Position numbers and translations under genes: made by a program. From Phaffia rhodozyma (taxonomy: Eukaryota > Basidiomycota > Tremellomycetes > Cystofilobasidiales > Mrakiaceae), in NCBI GenBank assembly GCA_014706385.1, contig JACGZH010000005.1, positions 1,364,001 to 1,428,000 on the forward strand: a DNA stretch of 64,000 nt, written 5' to 3'. Below are positions 1-11,549 of the stretch, one piece after another. The first letter of the stretch is position 1. Every line of letters begins with the position of its first letter. Under the pieces are notes generated by a model. That model did no database searches and was not told the DNA's origin. It saw only the letters and a list, made by a program, of their open reading frames with translations.

Positions 1-300
1 GCACATATAGGAATGTCCACTCTATCGACCTCGCTCCGGTCGGAATCGATGAAATACAGGAAACAAGCACGGAATATAAATCTGGAGTTGTTGATCAGAC
101 AGTACGCGCCCGTCGGGTTCGTCGGTCTTTTCATCGTCATCTTTGTCTGGTGGAGGTTTTTCTGAAAGGGATATGGATATGGATGTGGATGGAGATGCCA
201 AGGCGGGATGTGGATATGACGTTGTACTTTTTTTCTTCTTCTTTTTCTTTTCTTTTGCTTTCTCTCGTCGAGACACCGCGCTCTTTTCTTTCTTTGTCAT
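1..300 (-). CDS. N-terminal part of an unidentified lysine-rich protein (runs off the left edge)
   Basis: An open frame on the minus strand starts at ATG 300-298 and runs to the window edge region. It begins MTKKEKSAVSRREKAKEK, followed by a run of lysines, a Ser/Thr/Pro stretch and an acidic segment (DKDDDEKTDEPDGR). A possible donor (GTACTG) follows the acidic segment near base 112; without splicing the frame stops at about base 22. The remainder would lie outside the window. I do not recognise the family, and the composition is typical of a disordered nuclear or nucleolar N-terminus. It could also be a chance frame in low-complexity DNA. Confidence 0.33.
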
Positions 301-716
301 CTTTATTCTTTGTTCAAAAAAGGCTTCATTCTTATAACATCTGATGACAGAAACAAACAGAGAGACAAGAGAAAAGACAAGACAGGACAAGATGGTAAAG
401 GGGGAGAGAGAGAGAGAAAGAGAAAAGGAAAGAAAAAAAGGACTATTCGACAAGCAGGAAAGAGAGAGAGAGAACAAGAGACAGAACGAATCGAACCGGA
501 TCGAATCGAGACTAGACAAAGACAAGGGAGGGAGAGAGAGAGAGGGAGGGAGGGAGGGAAAGGAAAAGAAACGCCTAGGCTATGAACATCGAGGGTTTCG
601 AGTTTCTCTTGTAAAGGGGAGAGTGAAATGATAATCAAATGACAAGAGACGAGATCCCAGAAAAGAGGAAGACGAAGAAGAAGAAGAAGTAGAAGAAAAC
701 GTAGTAGTAGTAGTAA

Positions 717-748
<32 letters not shown>

Positions 749-824
749 AAAGAAGAAGAGGGGCAGAGACGAAAAAGGAGGGGGAGAGAAGAACAAAGAA
801 AAGAAAAGAAAACAAGACAAAGAG
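301..824. repeat. Purine-rich low-complexity spacer with GA tracts and a TAG repeat
   Basis: This stretch has no convincing gene. It is dominated by GA-rich sequence (roughly 385-560), GAA repeats (671-697) and a (TAG/GTA)n microsatellite at about 701-748. Open frames through it encode only poly-Tyr, poly-Leu or Arg/Glu runs and are repeat artefacts. It forms the 3' flank of the HMG-box gene and the upstream flank of the edge fragment. Confidence 0.8.
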
Positions 825-2198
825 TTACTCTGCCTTCTTCTTCTTCTCCTTGCCTTCGGTCTTCTTTGCCTTCTTCTCCTTCACGGCCACGGCGGCGGCG
901 TGATCTTCATCTGGCTTGCCGGCGACGGCTCCGGCGAGGGCGCTCACGACGGAACCCAGGGCGGACGTCGCCTTTTTCGAGCTTGGCTTTTGCTTCTTGA
1001 CCGGGGGCGGGGTAGGCTCCTTGGGAGCTTCCTCAGGCTCTGTGAAGAAGGAGGGAGGGGGGGGGGGGAGAAGGTGTAACGGTTTTAGAACGGAGGGTGA
1101 GAACACAGAGATAGATAGAGAGAGAGAGAGATGGAATGAAAGCAAGCATATAAAGTAAACTAACCAGACTCGACAGACTCCTCGTCGGTCTCTGAATCGG
1201 ATTTCTCCTGGGCCTGGTCGATCTCGTCGATCTCTTCGTCGTCCTCGTCGACCTGGTCCTCGGGGACTTCCATGGTGGCATCGTCCAAAGGGAAACCACC
1301 CTCGGCCTGAGCGAGCGCGCGGAGAGAGAGAGAGAGAGAGCGTGTGTCAGGAAAGGAAGGCAAAAGAGAGAGGAAAGATAAAGAGAGAGAGAACTGGAAG
1401 GGAACGCACGGCCTTCTTGGCTCTGTTGTAGTTTGCGAGGTTTGCCTTGTAGGTCTCCATGTCGTCGTGCTGCTTGTCGGTATACTCCTGTGTGTGTGTG
1501 TATGTGTGTGGAGGGGGAGGGGGAGGAAGTAAGAGAAAAAGACGAGGAGAGACGCAAGTGAGATCAAGATGAGTAAGAAATTAGATCAGCAATGTAAAAG
1601 AAAAGAAGGAAAAGAAAGAACAAGAGAACGAACCTTCTTGGCTTCTTCGGGCAGGTTCTTCCACTTGTCGGCGATGATTCGAAGGATGTCGGTGTACTTT
1701 AAGCCCTTGTCCTTGTTGTCCTCGACGACCTGGGTCTTCATCTCGTTCTGGTAGGTTAGGTACGCCGTCGACGGTTTCTTTGGCACGTTTGGGTCCTTTG
1801 CGGCCTTTGCCTCCTTTCGCTTTCGCTTCTTGTTTTCCGCCGCGGAGAGTTCTGGCTCGGAGGCGTGTTTGAGCGTGCCGAGGATGGCCTGGAGGTCTTG
1901 GAAGTCGACGAGCGCGGTGGTCTCTGCGAAGGCCTGGAGGGAGTCTGACGCGTTTCTCAACGCGGTCGCGGCTGCCACCATGTTTTCCATGAGCTGCGGG
2001 GGGGGGGGGGGGGATTGGGAAGGGCGAGGAAGGAAAGGGCGAGGAAGGAAAGGAGGGAGAGGCGGTAAAAAAGAAACGCGTCAGCAAGGCCATGGATAGG
2101 AAAGTAAGCAAGCAAGAAGGAAAGAACGGGGATGGGGATACCTGTTGTCGTTTGAGCTCAAGCTCTGCCTCGTTCGCTGCGGCTCTAGCTTTGGACAT
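825..2198 (-). CDS. HMG-box chromatin protein (Nhp6/Hmo1/HMGB-like)
   Basis: This is probably a non-sequence-specific DNA-bending chromatin protein. Five exons can be read on the minus strand: 2198-2142, 1993-1634, 1487-1410, 1306-1165 and 1039-825, giving about 283 residues. An N-terminal helix (SKARAAANEAELELKRQQ) precedes a basic linker (KKRKRKEAKAAKD) and one HMG box at about residues 86-165, with DPNVPKKPSTAYLTYQNEM, the tryptophan of ADKWKNLPEEAKK, and EYTDKQHDDMETYKA. An acidic tail (EDQVDEDDEEIDEID) and a lysine-rich C-terminus (VKEKKAKKTEGKEKKKKAE) follow. The start is ambiguous: an ATG at 2554-2552 (MAK, then a donor) could add a three-codon first exon spliced exactly before ATG 2198. 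Acceptors of exons 2 and 5 sit beside long C homopolymers. Confidence 0.88.
1998..2013. repeat. G16 homopolymer at a splice acceptor
   Basis: Sixteen consecutive G on the plus strand read as C16 on the coding strand, four bases before the CAG acceptor of HMG exon 2. It takes the place of the usual polypyrimidine tract. A similar C-rich tract lies before exon 5 at about 1052-1069. Confidence 0.9.
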
Positions 2199-3307
2199 CT
2201 ATTTGTTGTGTGGCGTGTGTGTGTGAGTGAGTATGTGAGTGCATGGGTGGATGGGTGGATGGAAGAATGGAAGAATGGAAGAGGGAAAGAGACGCGTCGG
2301 AAGGGTGTGCAAGGAAGAGGAGGAAGAAAGAAAAAAGAAGGGAGGCGGGTCAGACGAGGGAAGAAGAAGAAGAAAAAAAGGTAAATTTTCCCGCGAGAGA
2401 GAGAGAGAGAGAGAGGGAGGGTGAGTGAGTGAGTGAGTGAGTGAGAAAGAATGAGAGGGAGAGAGAGAAAAAAAGAAAAGAAAAGAAGCTGCTCTTGAAT
2501 GAATGGATGGATGGATGGATGGAATGCACACTGGATAGAACGCACCTTTGCCATTGTTTGTATTGTACGAGAGAGACGAGAAGAGTACGAAGGAATACAA
2601 AGAGGGAGAGTAGGGAACGATAGTAAGGAAGGCGAGTAGGCAAGAAAGAGTAGGGAGCGATAGTAAGGAAAGAGTTGGAAGGGAAAGGAAAGAGTAAGAA
2701 AGTAAAGTGAATTGTCAAACGCGGGAAAGTACAAATAGGAGAAATAATCGGGACTAGAACAAATTCGAATGAATATTACACACGATAGCAGAGAAAGAGC
2801 CGAGTGGAGAAAAGAGAGGGAGAGTAGAAGAAAAATTGATGACTAGATTACGCAAACAGAGCAGTGAGAGATTAGACCGGTGGGGCGGTGGAGTGGTAGA
2901 CTAGAAGGCCACTACAAAAGTGGGACACTAACACTATACACTCACAGTACACTCACAGTACACTCACAGCCAATACAAAAAAAGACTAGGCCGGTTCTAA
3001 TCAAACAAAAGAAAAAAATTACAACAGGCGAAAATTTCCAAACCCGCGGCATCTTTTCCTTTTCGTAGCCCCAGTGTTTGTCATTGCTGTCCTAGTCATA
3101 CTCGCGTAGTCGCGTAGTCACATAGTCACATAGTCACATAGTCACAGTCACAGTCAAGTCGTACTCGCATAGTCCCGGTCCCTCTCTCCGCCTGTAGTGC
3201 TCCCTCTGCCCGCCTATAGTGTTCCCCCTGCCCCCCTGTAGTGGCCCCCTCTGGTTGGTTCTCTCACTTTCCCCCTTAGCTCGTCTCTTTCTGTGACTGT
3301 GACTGTG

Positions 3308-3348
<41 letters not shown>

Positions 3349-3620
3349 TTGTATCTGTCCTGTTTCTCACGTCTCTCTCTCTCTCTCTCTCTCTCTCGCA
3401 TCTCCCCTCTCACCACGCGTCAAGTAGATCGTTCATTCAACATCTATCCCAACCCACTGCTCCTTCCATACACCCACCCACCCACACACACACTCTCTTC
3501 TCTTTTCCATCCGTCCTCCCTCTTCTTCCCACCTTCCCCTCACCTCTAACCCTGCCCTACCCTGCCCTACCCTGCCCTAGCCTCCCCTGCCCTGCCCTGC
3601 CCTAGCCTCCCCTCCCCAAC
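2199..3620. repeat. Divergent HMG-box/dUTPase promoter region packed with simple repeats
   Basis: This region separates the minus-strand HMG gene from the plus-strand dUTPase gene. It contains (GA)n near 2396-2414, (GAGT)n at 2421-2443, a GGAT repeat at 2500-2522, and three copies of an eleven-base CACTCACAGTA unit near 2940-2970. It also holds tandem TAGTCACA/TAGTCGCG units at about 3094-3155, (TG)n at 3311-3347, (CT)n at 3372-3396 and imperfect CCCTGCCCTA units at about 3549-3605, just upstream of the dUTPase ATG. Frames here encode only repeat peptides. The CT-rich tract before the start is typical of fungal housekeeping promoters. Confidence 0.8.
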
Positions 3621-4558
3621 ATGTCTGCCCCTGCCACAACATCCCAGCTGCTCATCAAGAGACTCTCCCCAAAGGCCACCCTTCCCACCAGAGGTTCTCC
3701 CTTCTCTGCCGGCCTGGACCTTTACTCGTGAGCCTTCCATGTTCCTGTCGTCGTACCTCTTTCGTTCCATTCTCTCTATCGTCTCTCCCATTCGTGCTCA
3801 CATACCGTTCTCACACTCTCTTTCTTTCACCCTTCATCCTCATCTCCCCGCCCACATCAGCGCACAGGCAAACGTGATCCCGGCAAGAGGCAAAGCCCTG
3901 ATCGACACCCAGCTCTCGTTGGCCATCCCCCTAGGCACGTACGGTCGAGTCGCTCCTCGGAGTGGACTAGGTCAGTCCTTTCCATCCTTTTTCTTTTTTC
4001 TTTTCTTTCCTTTCTTTCTCTGTACTCTCTGCTCACACACCCACACCCACACACACTTCTCTCTCCACGCCCCAAAACAAAGCCGCAAAGCACTCGATCG
4101 AGACCGGTGCAGGCGTCGTCGACTCGGACTACAGAGGCACGCTCTTCGTCCTGCTCTTCAACCACTCGGACGTCGACTTCCAAATCAGCGAAGGTGACCG
4201 GATCGCCCAGCTCATTCTTGAAAAAGTAGAGTACAGTGCCGTGGTCGAGGTCGAGGTCGGTCCTTTCTTTTCTTGTATTCTCTTCTTCCCTCTTCTTCTT
4301 CTCCTTCTTTCCTGTGCTTTGACTTCCTTGCATTCTTCTCCTTACCTTCCTGCTACACACGATTAACATCTCTTTGTTTTCCCTCCCCCCCAAATACACA
4401 CACACACACACATACAAAAGAGCCTGGAAGAGACCTCCAGAGGATCAGGCGGATTCGGATCCACCGGTGGGTTCGCCAACAACGTCAAACTCGCAAGCAC
4501 ACCACAAGGCACGGCCGTCGTGGCCGATGCTTCCGCCCCAGGCGTCGTCGGCGTCTAG
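3621..4558 (+). CDS. DUT1: Deoxyuridine 5'-triphosphate nucleotidohydrolase (dUTPase)
   Basis: It hydrolyses dUTP to dUMP and pyrophosphate, keeping uracil out of DNA and supplying dUMP for thymidylate synthesis; the active form is normally a homotrimer. Four exons (3621-3727, 3861-3970, 4083-4255, 4421-4558) give about 175 residues, somewhat longer than many fungal forms. All five family motifs are visible in order: I (SAGLDLYS), II (GRVAPRSGL), III (GVVDSDYRG, with the catalytic aspartate), IV ([10 protein letters not shown]) and V ([11 protein letters not shown], the C-terminal lid). Motif I has Leu where Tyr or Phe is commoner. The first ATG of the frame follows the CT-rich tract. A short tail after motif V ([18 protein letters not shown]) is not part of the catalytic core. 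Confidence 0.95.
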
Positions 4559-5027
4559 GCTCACTCCTCGCAAGGCTCGATGATGATACCCAATAGACCA
4601 AACGGATAGCATACTCCTCGGCATTCGCCGGTAGAAAGATGATATATGTACAAATTTAAAAAGAAAAAAAAAGGAAAAAAACAAACAAACAAACAGACAA
4701 TCGTTTCGACGTATACGATGCAGTTATCGATGACGAGCCCACAACATCTTCTTGAGATCTCATAAAACACACACGAAAGAACAGATCGAGAACCAGAACC
4801 GTCCATTGCCCACACTTTCTCCGCGAGGAAATCTCCTCTGGCTGTCTCATCTTTCTCCCTCGGTCCGCCGGGCCGGGCCGGCAATCCCTCCCTTTTCTAG
4901 GGTGTATAAAGAGACGGCACCCTGTCGATTCTTTCCTTTGCCCATCCATCATATTCTCAGATTCATCATCACAGGCCACATCTTTGTTGTATTCATAGAA
5001 CAGGAAAGAAAATACATATCCCCAGAA
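4559..5027. other. Intergenic spacer dUTPase to epimerase
   Basis: This holds the 3' flank of dUTPase and the promoter of the epimerase gene on the same strand. I see an A-rich stretch at about 4657-4700 and a GC-rich patch at 4865-4885 (GGCCGGGCCGGC). A TATAAA-like element (GTATAAAGAG) lies near 4902, about 120 bases before the ATG. No gene is apparent. Confidence 0.6.
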
Positions 5028-6865
5028 ATGACCATATCGCACGACGGAAGGATCATCACGATCGAGAAGGATGTCAGTCGTTTTTCAGCTGTTCGGTCAT
5101 CCCCGCGCTTGTCCTCACGCTCGTCCTTACCGATCTCATTTTCTTGACTGATGATATCTAAACCCCTCGGTTCATCCTCTTCTTTTTATATATATTTTAA
5201 TAATCAAAAGGGAGCGTCCGCCGAGATCTAGTTCGTAAAGTTTCTTTCCCTCCCTCCCACTCCGCTCTCTCACAGGTCAACCGTTGAACAAATAAGAAAC
5301 AGCATGCAAAACTCCCCTCTCTTCCTTCCTTCTTCCATACATCCAGCTTCTACGGAGCACATGTCGTTTCTTGGAAATCTCCTGGACAGAACGGGGCGCC
5401 TGTGGAGGAGAGATTCTTTATGAGTGACAGTACGATTCAGGTTTCATCTCGCTCCGTTCGTTTGATTTTTGGAGCACTGACTCTTGGTTCATTTCTCTCT
5501 TGCGTGCGTGTGTGCGTGTGTGCAGAGGCCATCTTGGACGGAACGGGTCCTGCAAGTTTCCTTTATTTAACCCATCCTGCCAAATTCATCCTGGTGGACA
5601 TGCTAATCTAGATAGGGGTCTCCCCTCTGCTCTCCTGATTCGGTCAATCTCATTCAGATCAGAGGCGGGATTCCAATTGCCTTTCCTATATTCGCGACCG
5701 ACGTTCATCCAGATTATCCAAATCTCGTACGGCACACACACATACACACACACTCATATATATTCTCTCGGTCTTTTCGATCCTGACCTTCTTCTGATTT
5801 CTTTGCTCTTTCTCTCGCGCGCACGCGCATGGATTCACACTCACAAAGGGTGGACCTCACGGGTTCGCTAGGATCAACCCATGGGAGCTAGTACATCAGT
5901 CCGAGACTTCAGATTCCGTGTCCATCATTCTCTGTCCGTTTCTCTCTTCGTTCCTCTGATTACCTGACAACAGAACGGGCCTCCCCACATCAGATACTGA
6001 CGCGTTGTATGCCCATCCCGCTTCCTCTCATCATGCCCCATCGGACCTGAAAGCGCTAAGCCCGAATGAGGACATAAGGAAACTGTTCCGGCCAGACTTC
6101 AAGTTGTCCTACAAGCTGACGCTGACAAAGTTCACGTTGGATGCTGCGTTGACGATCGTCAACCCAGGGAAAGAATCCTTCAGGTTCAACACCTGTCTCC
6201 ATACTTGTTTGTTTCGTCCTTTCTCTTTGTTTTTCTTTGATGTTGTCGTTGTCGTTGTTCTTCCTGTTCTCGTCCCCATTCTCACGAAAAGACCTTTGCT
6301 TCGCGTGGTAACAGATTTCAAAGTCCCAGAGATAGCTAAAGCCTCGATCGAACCACTCGGCGAGATCCCGTACACATCCCGACTCGACAACTCCTTCACC
6401 CCCGGCTCGCCCTCCACCCCGGACGTCATCCAGCTGGAGGACAAAGAGATCGCGAGGTGCTACCATCTCGATCTGAAGGAGGAAAAGACGTCGACCGTCA
6501 GGGTTGATTATGGCCATACCGGAGACAGACAGGGAGAGGGCGTCCAGATCGACGTGCAGGGTGATTGGACGGATTCAGTGTTTGTCCTTCTTTTTCTTCT
6601 TGTTTTTCTTCTGGGGGGGAGGTTCTTTCAATATTCATCTCATCCTGCCATCTAGCCGTTGACCTATCCTCTCTTGTTTCATGTTTCATGTTTCTGTTTT
6701 CAAACAAATAGCCTCTGGAACCCGAGTACAAAGATCGAGATCCCAGACCTTCACAAAGGAGGATCCCTAAGGTTCATCTGCTGGGAACCCGGCGTGATCC
6801 AGTCCCTGATCACGCTCGGCCCGGGCGAGTCCTGGAACGGAAATACCCTGATGAAAGCCCTGTAG
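5028..6865 (+). CDS. Glucose-6-phosphate 1-epimerase (YMR099C-type aldose epimerase)
   Basis: It interconverts alpha and beta anomers of hexose 6-phosphates in the cytosol. Nine exons fit: 5028-5072, 5211-5230, 5347-5429, 5526-5551, 5658-5726, 5849-5937, 5974-6206, 6315-6579 and 6712-6865, totalling 984 bases and 327 residues. Family landmarks appear in order: ASAEIYFYGAHVVSWKSP, KAILDGTGP, IRGGIPIAFPIF, HGFARINPWEL, a FKLSYKLTLTKFTLDAALTI strand, NTCLHTYFKVPEIAKASIE (with the probable catalytic histidine), VLWNPSTKIEIPDL and ICWEPGVI (with the probable catalytic glutamate). Intron 4 uses a GCAAGT donor at 5552, the only way I found to join KAILDGTGP to IRGGIP in frame. Exon 2 is only 20 bases. 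The loop around GPIRGG is slightly shorter than usual. Confidence 0.92.
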
Positions 6866-7444
6866 GTATACGTCCGAGCCGTAGAGAGGGGGGCGACCGG
6901 ACGGCGAGATCTCGCCATCCGGGGTTGACCTCTTTGTATTCTTTTCTGCTTCTGTTCTCATGTATCCCTCTTTCTTTCTCTCTTTTCCTCCTTTTCTTTT
7001 TTCTTCTTCTTTTTCTTTTTCTTTCTGGATCCATGAATCTTTCAAAGACGAGTCTTTTCGTGTGCCCGTCGTCTTTTCGCGCGAACGAACGAACCAAGCG
7101 AGCGACGGAAAGAGAGGAAGGGACGGACAACTCTCTTTTTTTTTTTTCTTTTTTTTTTCTTTCTTTCAGTCGGCGCGCCTTTTCTTTTCTCTTCCTTTCT
7201 CTCTTCTCGTTTGTCTTGATCGATTCTTTTCCACCTTGACGTCTCTTGAGTGGCAAGAAGCAAAAAGGAGACAAGAAAAACGGGACAAGAGCAAGGAAAG
7301 AGAGGGGACAAAATGATCGGGGCCGAGGGGGGATGAGAATGCTGAAACAACCCAGAGAGTAAAAGGCCGGTCAAGAGAAAGAGGAAGAGACGGAAGCAAG
7401 GGAAACATCATTCATTTTTAATTTCTTCCACGACTGGACTACTT
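6866..7444. other. Convergent 3' spacer, pyrimidine/purine-rich
   Basis: This lies between the 3' ends of the epimerase gene (plus) and the gene at 7445-8612 (minus). It contains long T/C-rich runs (about 6955-7030 and 7133-7200) and GA-rich runs (7255-7400). Frames here are repeat-driven. I see no gene. Confidence 0.65.
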
Positions 7445-8612
7445 TCATTTACGTCGTCCCTTCGCCGTTCGTTTACCCATCGATTGCTGGATGTGTCGAT
7501 CGGCAAGTTCAAGGAAGAAAGGAGAAGGGAACGTTGAGAACGCAAACCAGGATCAGCCGATTTAAACAGAACGAAGAAAGGAAAATGAAGAAGGCGACAA
7601 TCGACAGAGTCGTAGAATATACAGAAGGACGGATCCCATATAGGAAACAGACATAGCTATCTTACCTTCAACTGGGCCAGGCTAATCTCTTCGTCGCAGA
7701 CTTCTCGCCAGGATGATTTAGTCGTCTGGGAAGTGATCTCTATCGGATCGGTTCCGTTATCGGATTTCAACACGCCTGGGTTTCAGTACGAGATCAACGG
7801 AGGAGGAGGAGGCGAAAAGAGGAGTTGAGCAAAAAAAAAAAAGAAAAAAAAAGAAGAACGCCAGGGGTAGTCGAATATCAATTGGCATCCGATCAAGCAG
7901 AGTGACCACAAATAAAGGACGTAAAAACACCAGTCAATCAGTCAGTCAACCCTACAGAGCTCCACGAAGGCAAACAGACAAAACAGAAAGAGGGGAGGGT
8001 TTACCTTTCCAGAAAAAGTGTCCGTATGCTTTGACGGCCGGCTTGAGCACCGCGTTGTTCTCCTTGACAAGATGGGTGTCGAGTTCAGCACCCGCTCTCA
8101 ATAGACTGTGGACGTCCTCGTGATGGACTCGTTCTCCTGCTCGGAGAGCTCGCTTGAGCTCTTCTGCCGCCTGCTTTCGCTCCTTCGCTCGAACAGCAGA
8201 GTACGTCTCGTCAGCGGGCACGATCTTGTTATTCACCATCCGAAGAGGGAAACCGCGTTGGTCAATCCGATCGGTAAAGTCGAGGTGAGAGGAGGTGATG
8301 TGATAGTATGAATCGGCTGTTCCTTTGAGAGCCCACCTCACGGGTGCCACCTTGGCGCCCAAACCGTTCTGGGGAAGTTTGCTAAGAGCGTAACACCGAG
8401 TGAAACGAGAAAGAGAGAGAGCACAAGACGACATCAGCTTAGTATATCTTTCTTCTTGTTCTTCTTCTTCCTCTGTTCTTTTTCTTGCCTTTTCTCCTTC
8501 TCTCCCTCTTTCTCAAAGGCCGAGAGGGCAACAAGGCCAAAACCACACCGAACGCACAAAGCAATACTCACGCCAGCAAATCCGAGAGTGTCCGACCGAT
8601 CCTGGGAGCCAT
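7445..8612 (-). CDS. Conserved small basic protein, probable mitochondrial ribosomal-type protein
   Basis: Four exons on the minus strand (8612-8572, 8381-8005, 7775-7666, 7486-7445) give about 190 residues. The protein starts MAPRIGRTLSDLLAKLPQNG and continues GLGAKVAPVRW, a YYHITSSHLDF strand and a long charged helix (SAVRAKERKQAAEELKRAL). It then has GHFFWKGKGVLK and an acidic WREVCDEEISLAQLK, ending in a strongly basic tail (GKRTAKGRRK). The GxGxKVxRxxW then YYxIT pattern and basic tail suggest a mitochondrial small-subunit ribosomal protein (mS34-like), but I cannot confirm that. The donor GTAAGA after AQLK could also be read through to a stop at 7657. It shares a 326-base promoter with the complex I gene, consistent with a mitochondrial role. 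Confidence 0.7.
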
Positions 8613-8938
8613 GTCTGATTGATATGTTGCTTGATTGATCGATTGTCGAGAGAGTTGATTAGCCAAAGTCAAAGACCGAAAAGACGTAGGCGAGCCAGCC
8701 AGCGGGAGGGTGAGTAACCAGGCCTGGTTACAGTGAGTCGCGTAGCCACCGCGTGATATAGCTTACATAAGCGGCCCCTCTGCCTGCAACCACCCGTCCT
8801 CGTCGTCTTCCATCTTTGCCTCAACTCCATCCATTCAATCTGTGGTCTCTCCGGTCATCTTACAGACATATCGACGCTTGAAGACGCATCCAGACAGACA
8901 AGCAGATCCACATCAACAGCACTAGGTGTACAATCAGC
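8613..8938. promoter_or_regulatory. Bidirectional promoter of two mitochondrial-type genes
   Basis: 326 bases lie between the start codons of the minus-strand gene (8612) and NDUFS8 (8939). It contains an imperfect palindromic patch (CCAGGCCTGG near 8719), a GATATAGCTTACATAAG segment near 8755, and a CT-rich stretch before the plus-strand ATG. No gene fits inside, so one control region must serve both directions. Confidence 0.6.
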
Positions 8939-11010
<2,072 letters not shown>

Positions 11011-11549
11011 CTCCATCATCCTTTCTTCCTTCTTTCCACTTCTTTTCCTGCCACTTTGCTCGGTTTATTCTTTCTCCTTGAACTAGCAAAGATTTTATTG
11101 TAACTTCACTCTTTGTCTTTTCTCCCACGATCTCAGTATTACTACTACCAATGTTTGTAAACTTGGCGAGGTTCTTTGCCCTTATCAGCTTTTTCTCGCT
11201 CCCCCTCTTCTTTTTGTACCCTTCTTCTGTTTGTCTCTATTTGTCGATCTGAACGTTCAATCGATCTTTGTACCGGTTTATACTATGTTTGTTGCCACCC
11301 TTCTAGATCTGAGCTAGTGTTCTATTTATTTCTCCGAGCGACCACGAGGGAAGCTTTCGGCCGGGGCCCCTGGGCCGTGACCGGCTATTGCCGCATCATA
11401 GGTGGAGGGCTCAATATTCTTATTTAAGTAGACATCGACTGATCTTTCCTTCTTTTTCATTCCCATCTCCATCTTCTTGTTCTTATTCTCCTTTTCCTCG
11501 TTCTTCTTCTTTTCACCTCTATCTATAGCTCTTCATCTACCCAAACACA
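11011..11549. other. Intergenic spacer NDUFS8 to aldo/keto reductase
   Basis: This contains the 3' flank of NDUFS8 and the promoter of the aldo/keto reductase. A GC-rich block (GGCCGGGGCCCCTGGGCC, about 11359-11376) stands out in otherwise T-rich sequence, and a TATTTAAG element lies near 11420. A CT-rich tract runs up to the next ATG. No gene is visible. Confidence 0.6.

Noticed and set aside
303..815. 170-codon minus-strand frame with a poly-Leu hydrophobic run
   Set aside because: It is generated by AGA/GAA and TAG microsatellites; there is no splice context, family motif or normal codon usage.
2081..2734. 217-codon frame rich in Ser, Leu and His
   Set aside because: It is produced by the GA, GAGT and GGAT repeats of the HMG upstream region and overlaps a real exon in another frame.
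3094..3155. Tandem TAGTCACA units resembling a CRISPR or minisatellite array
   Set aside because: Repeats are adjacent without spacers and only 8-10 bases long, in a eukaryotic context; a simple tandem repeat.
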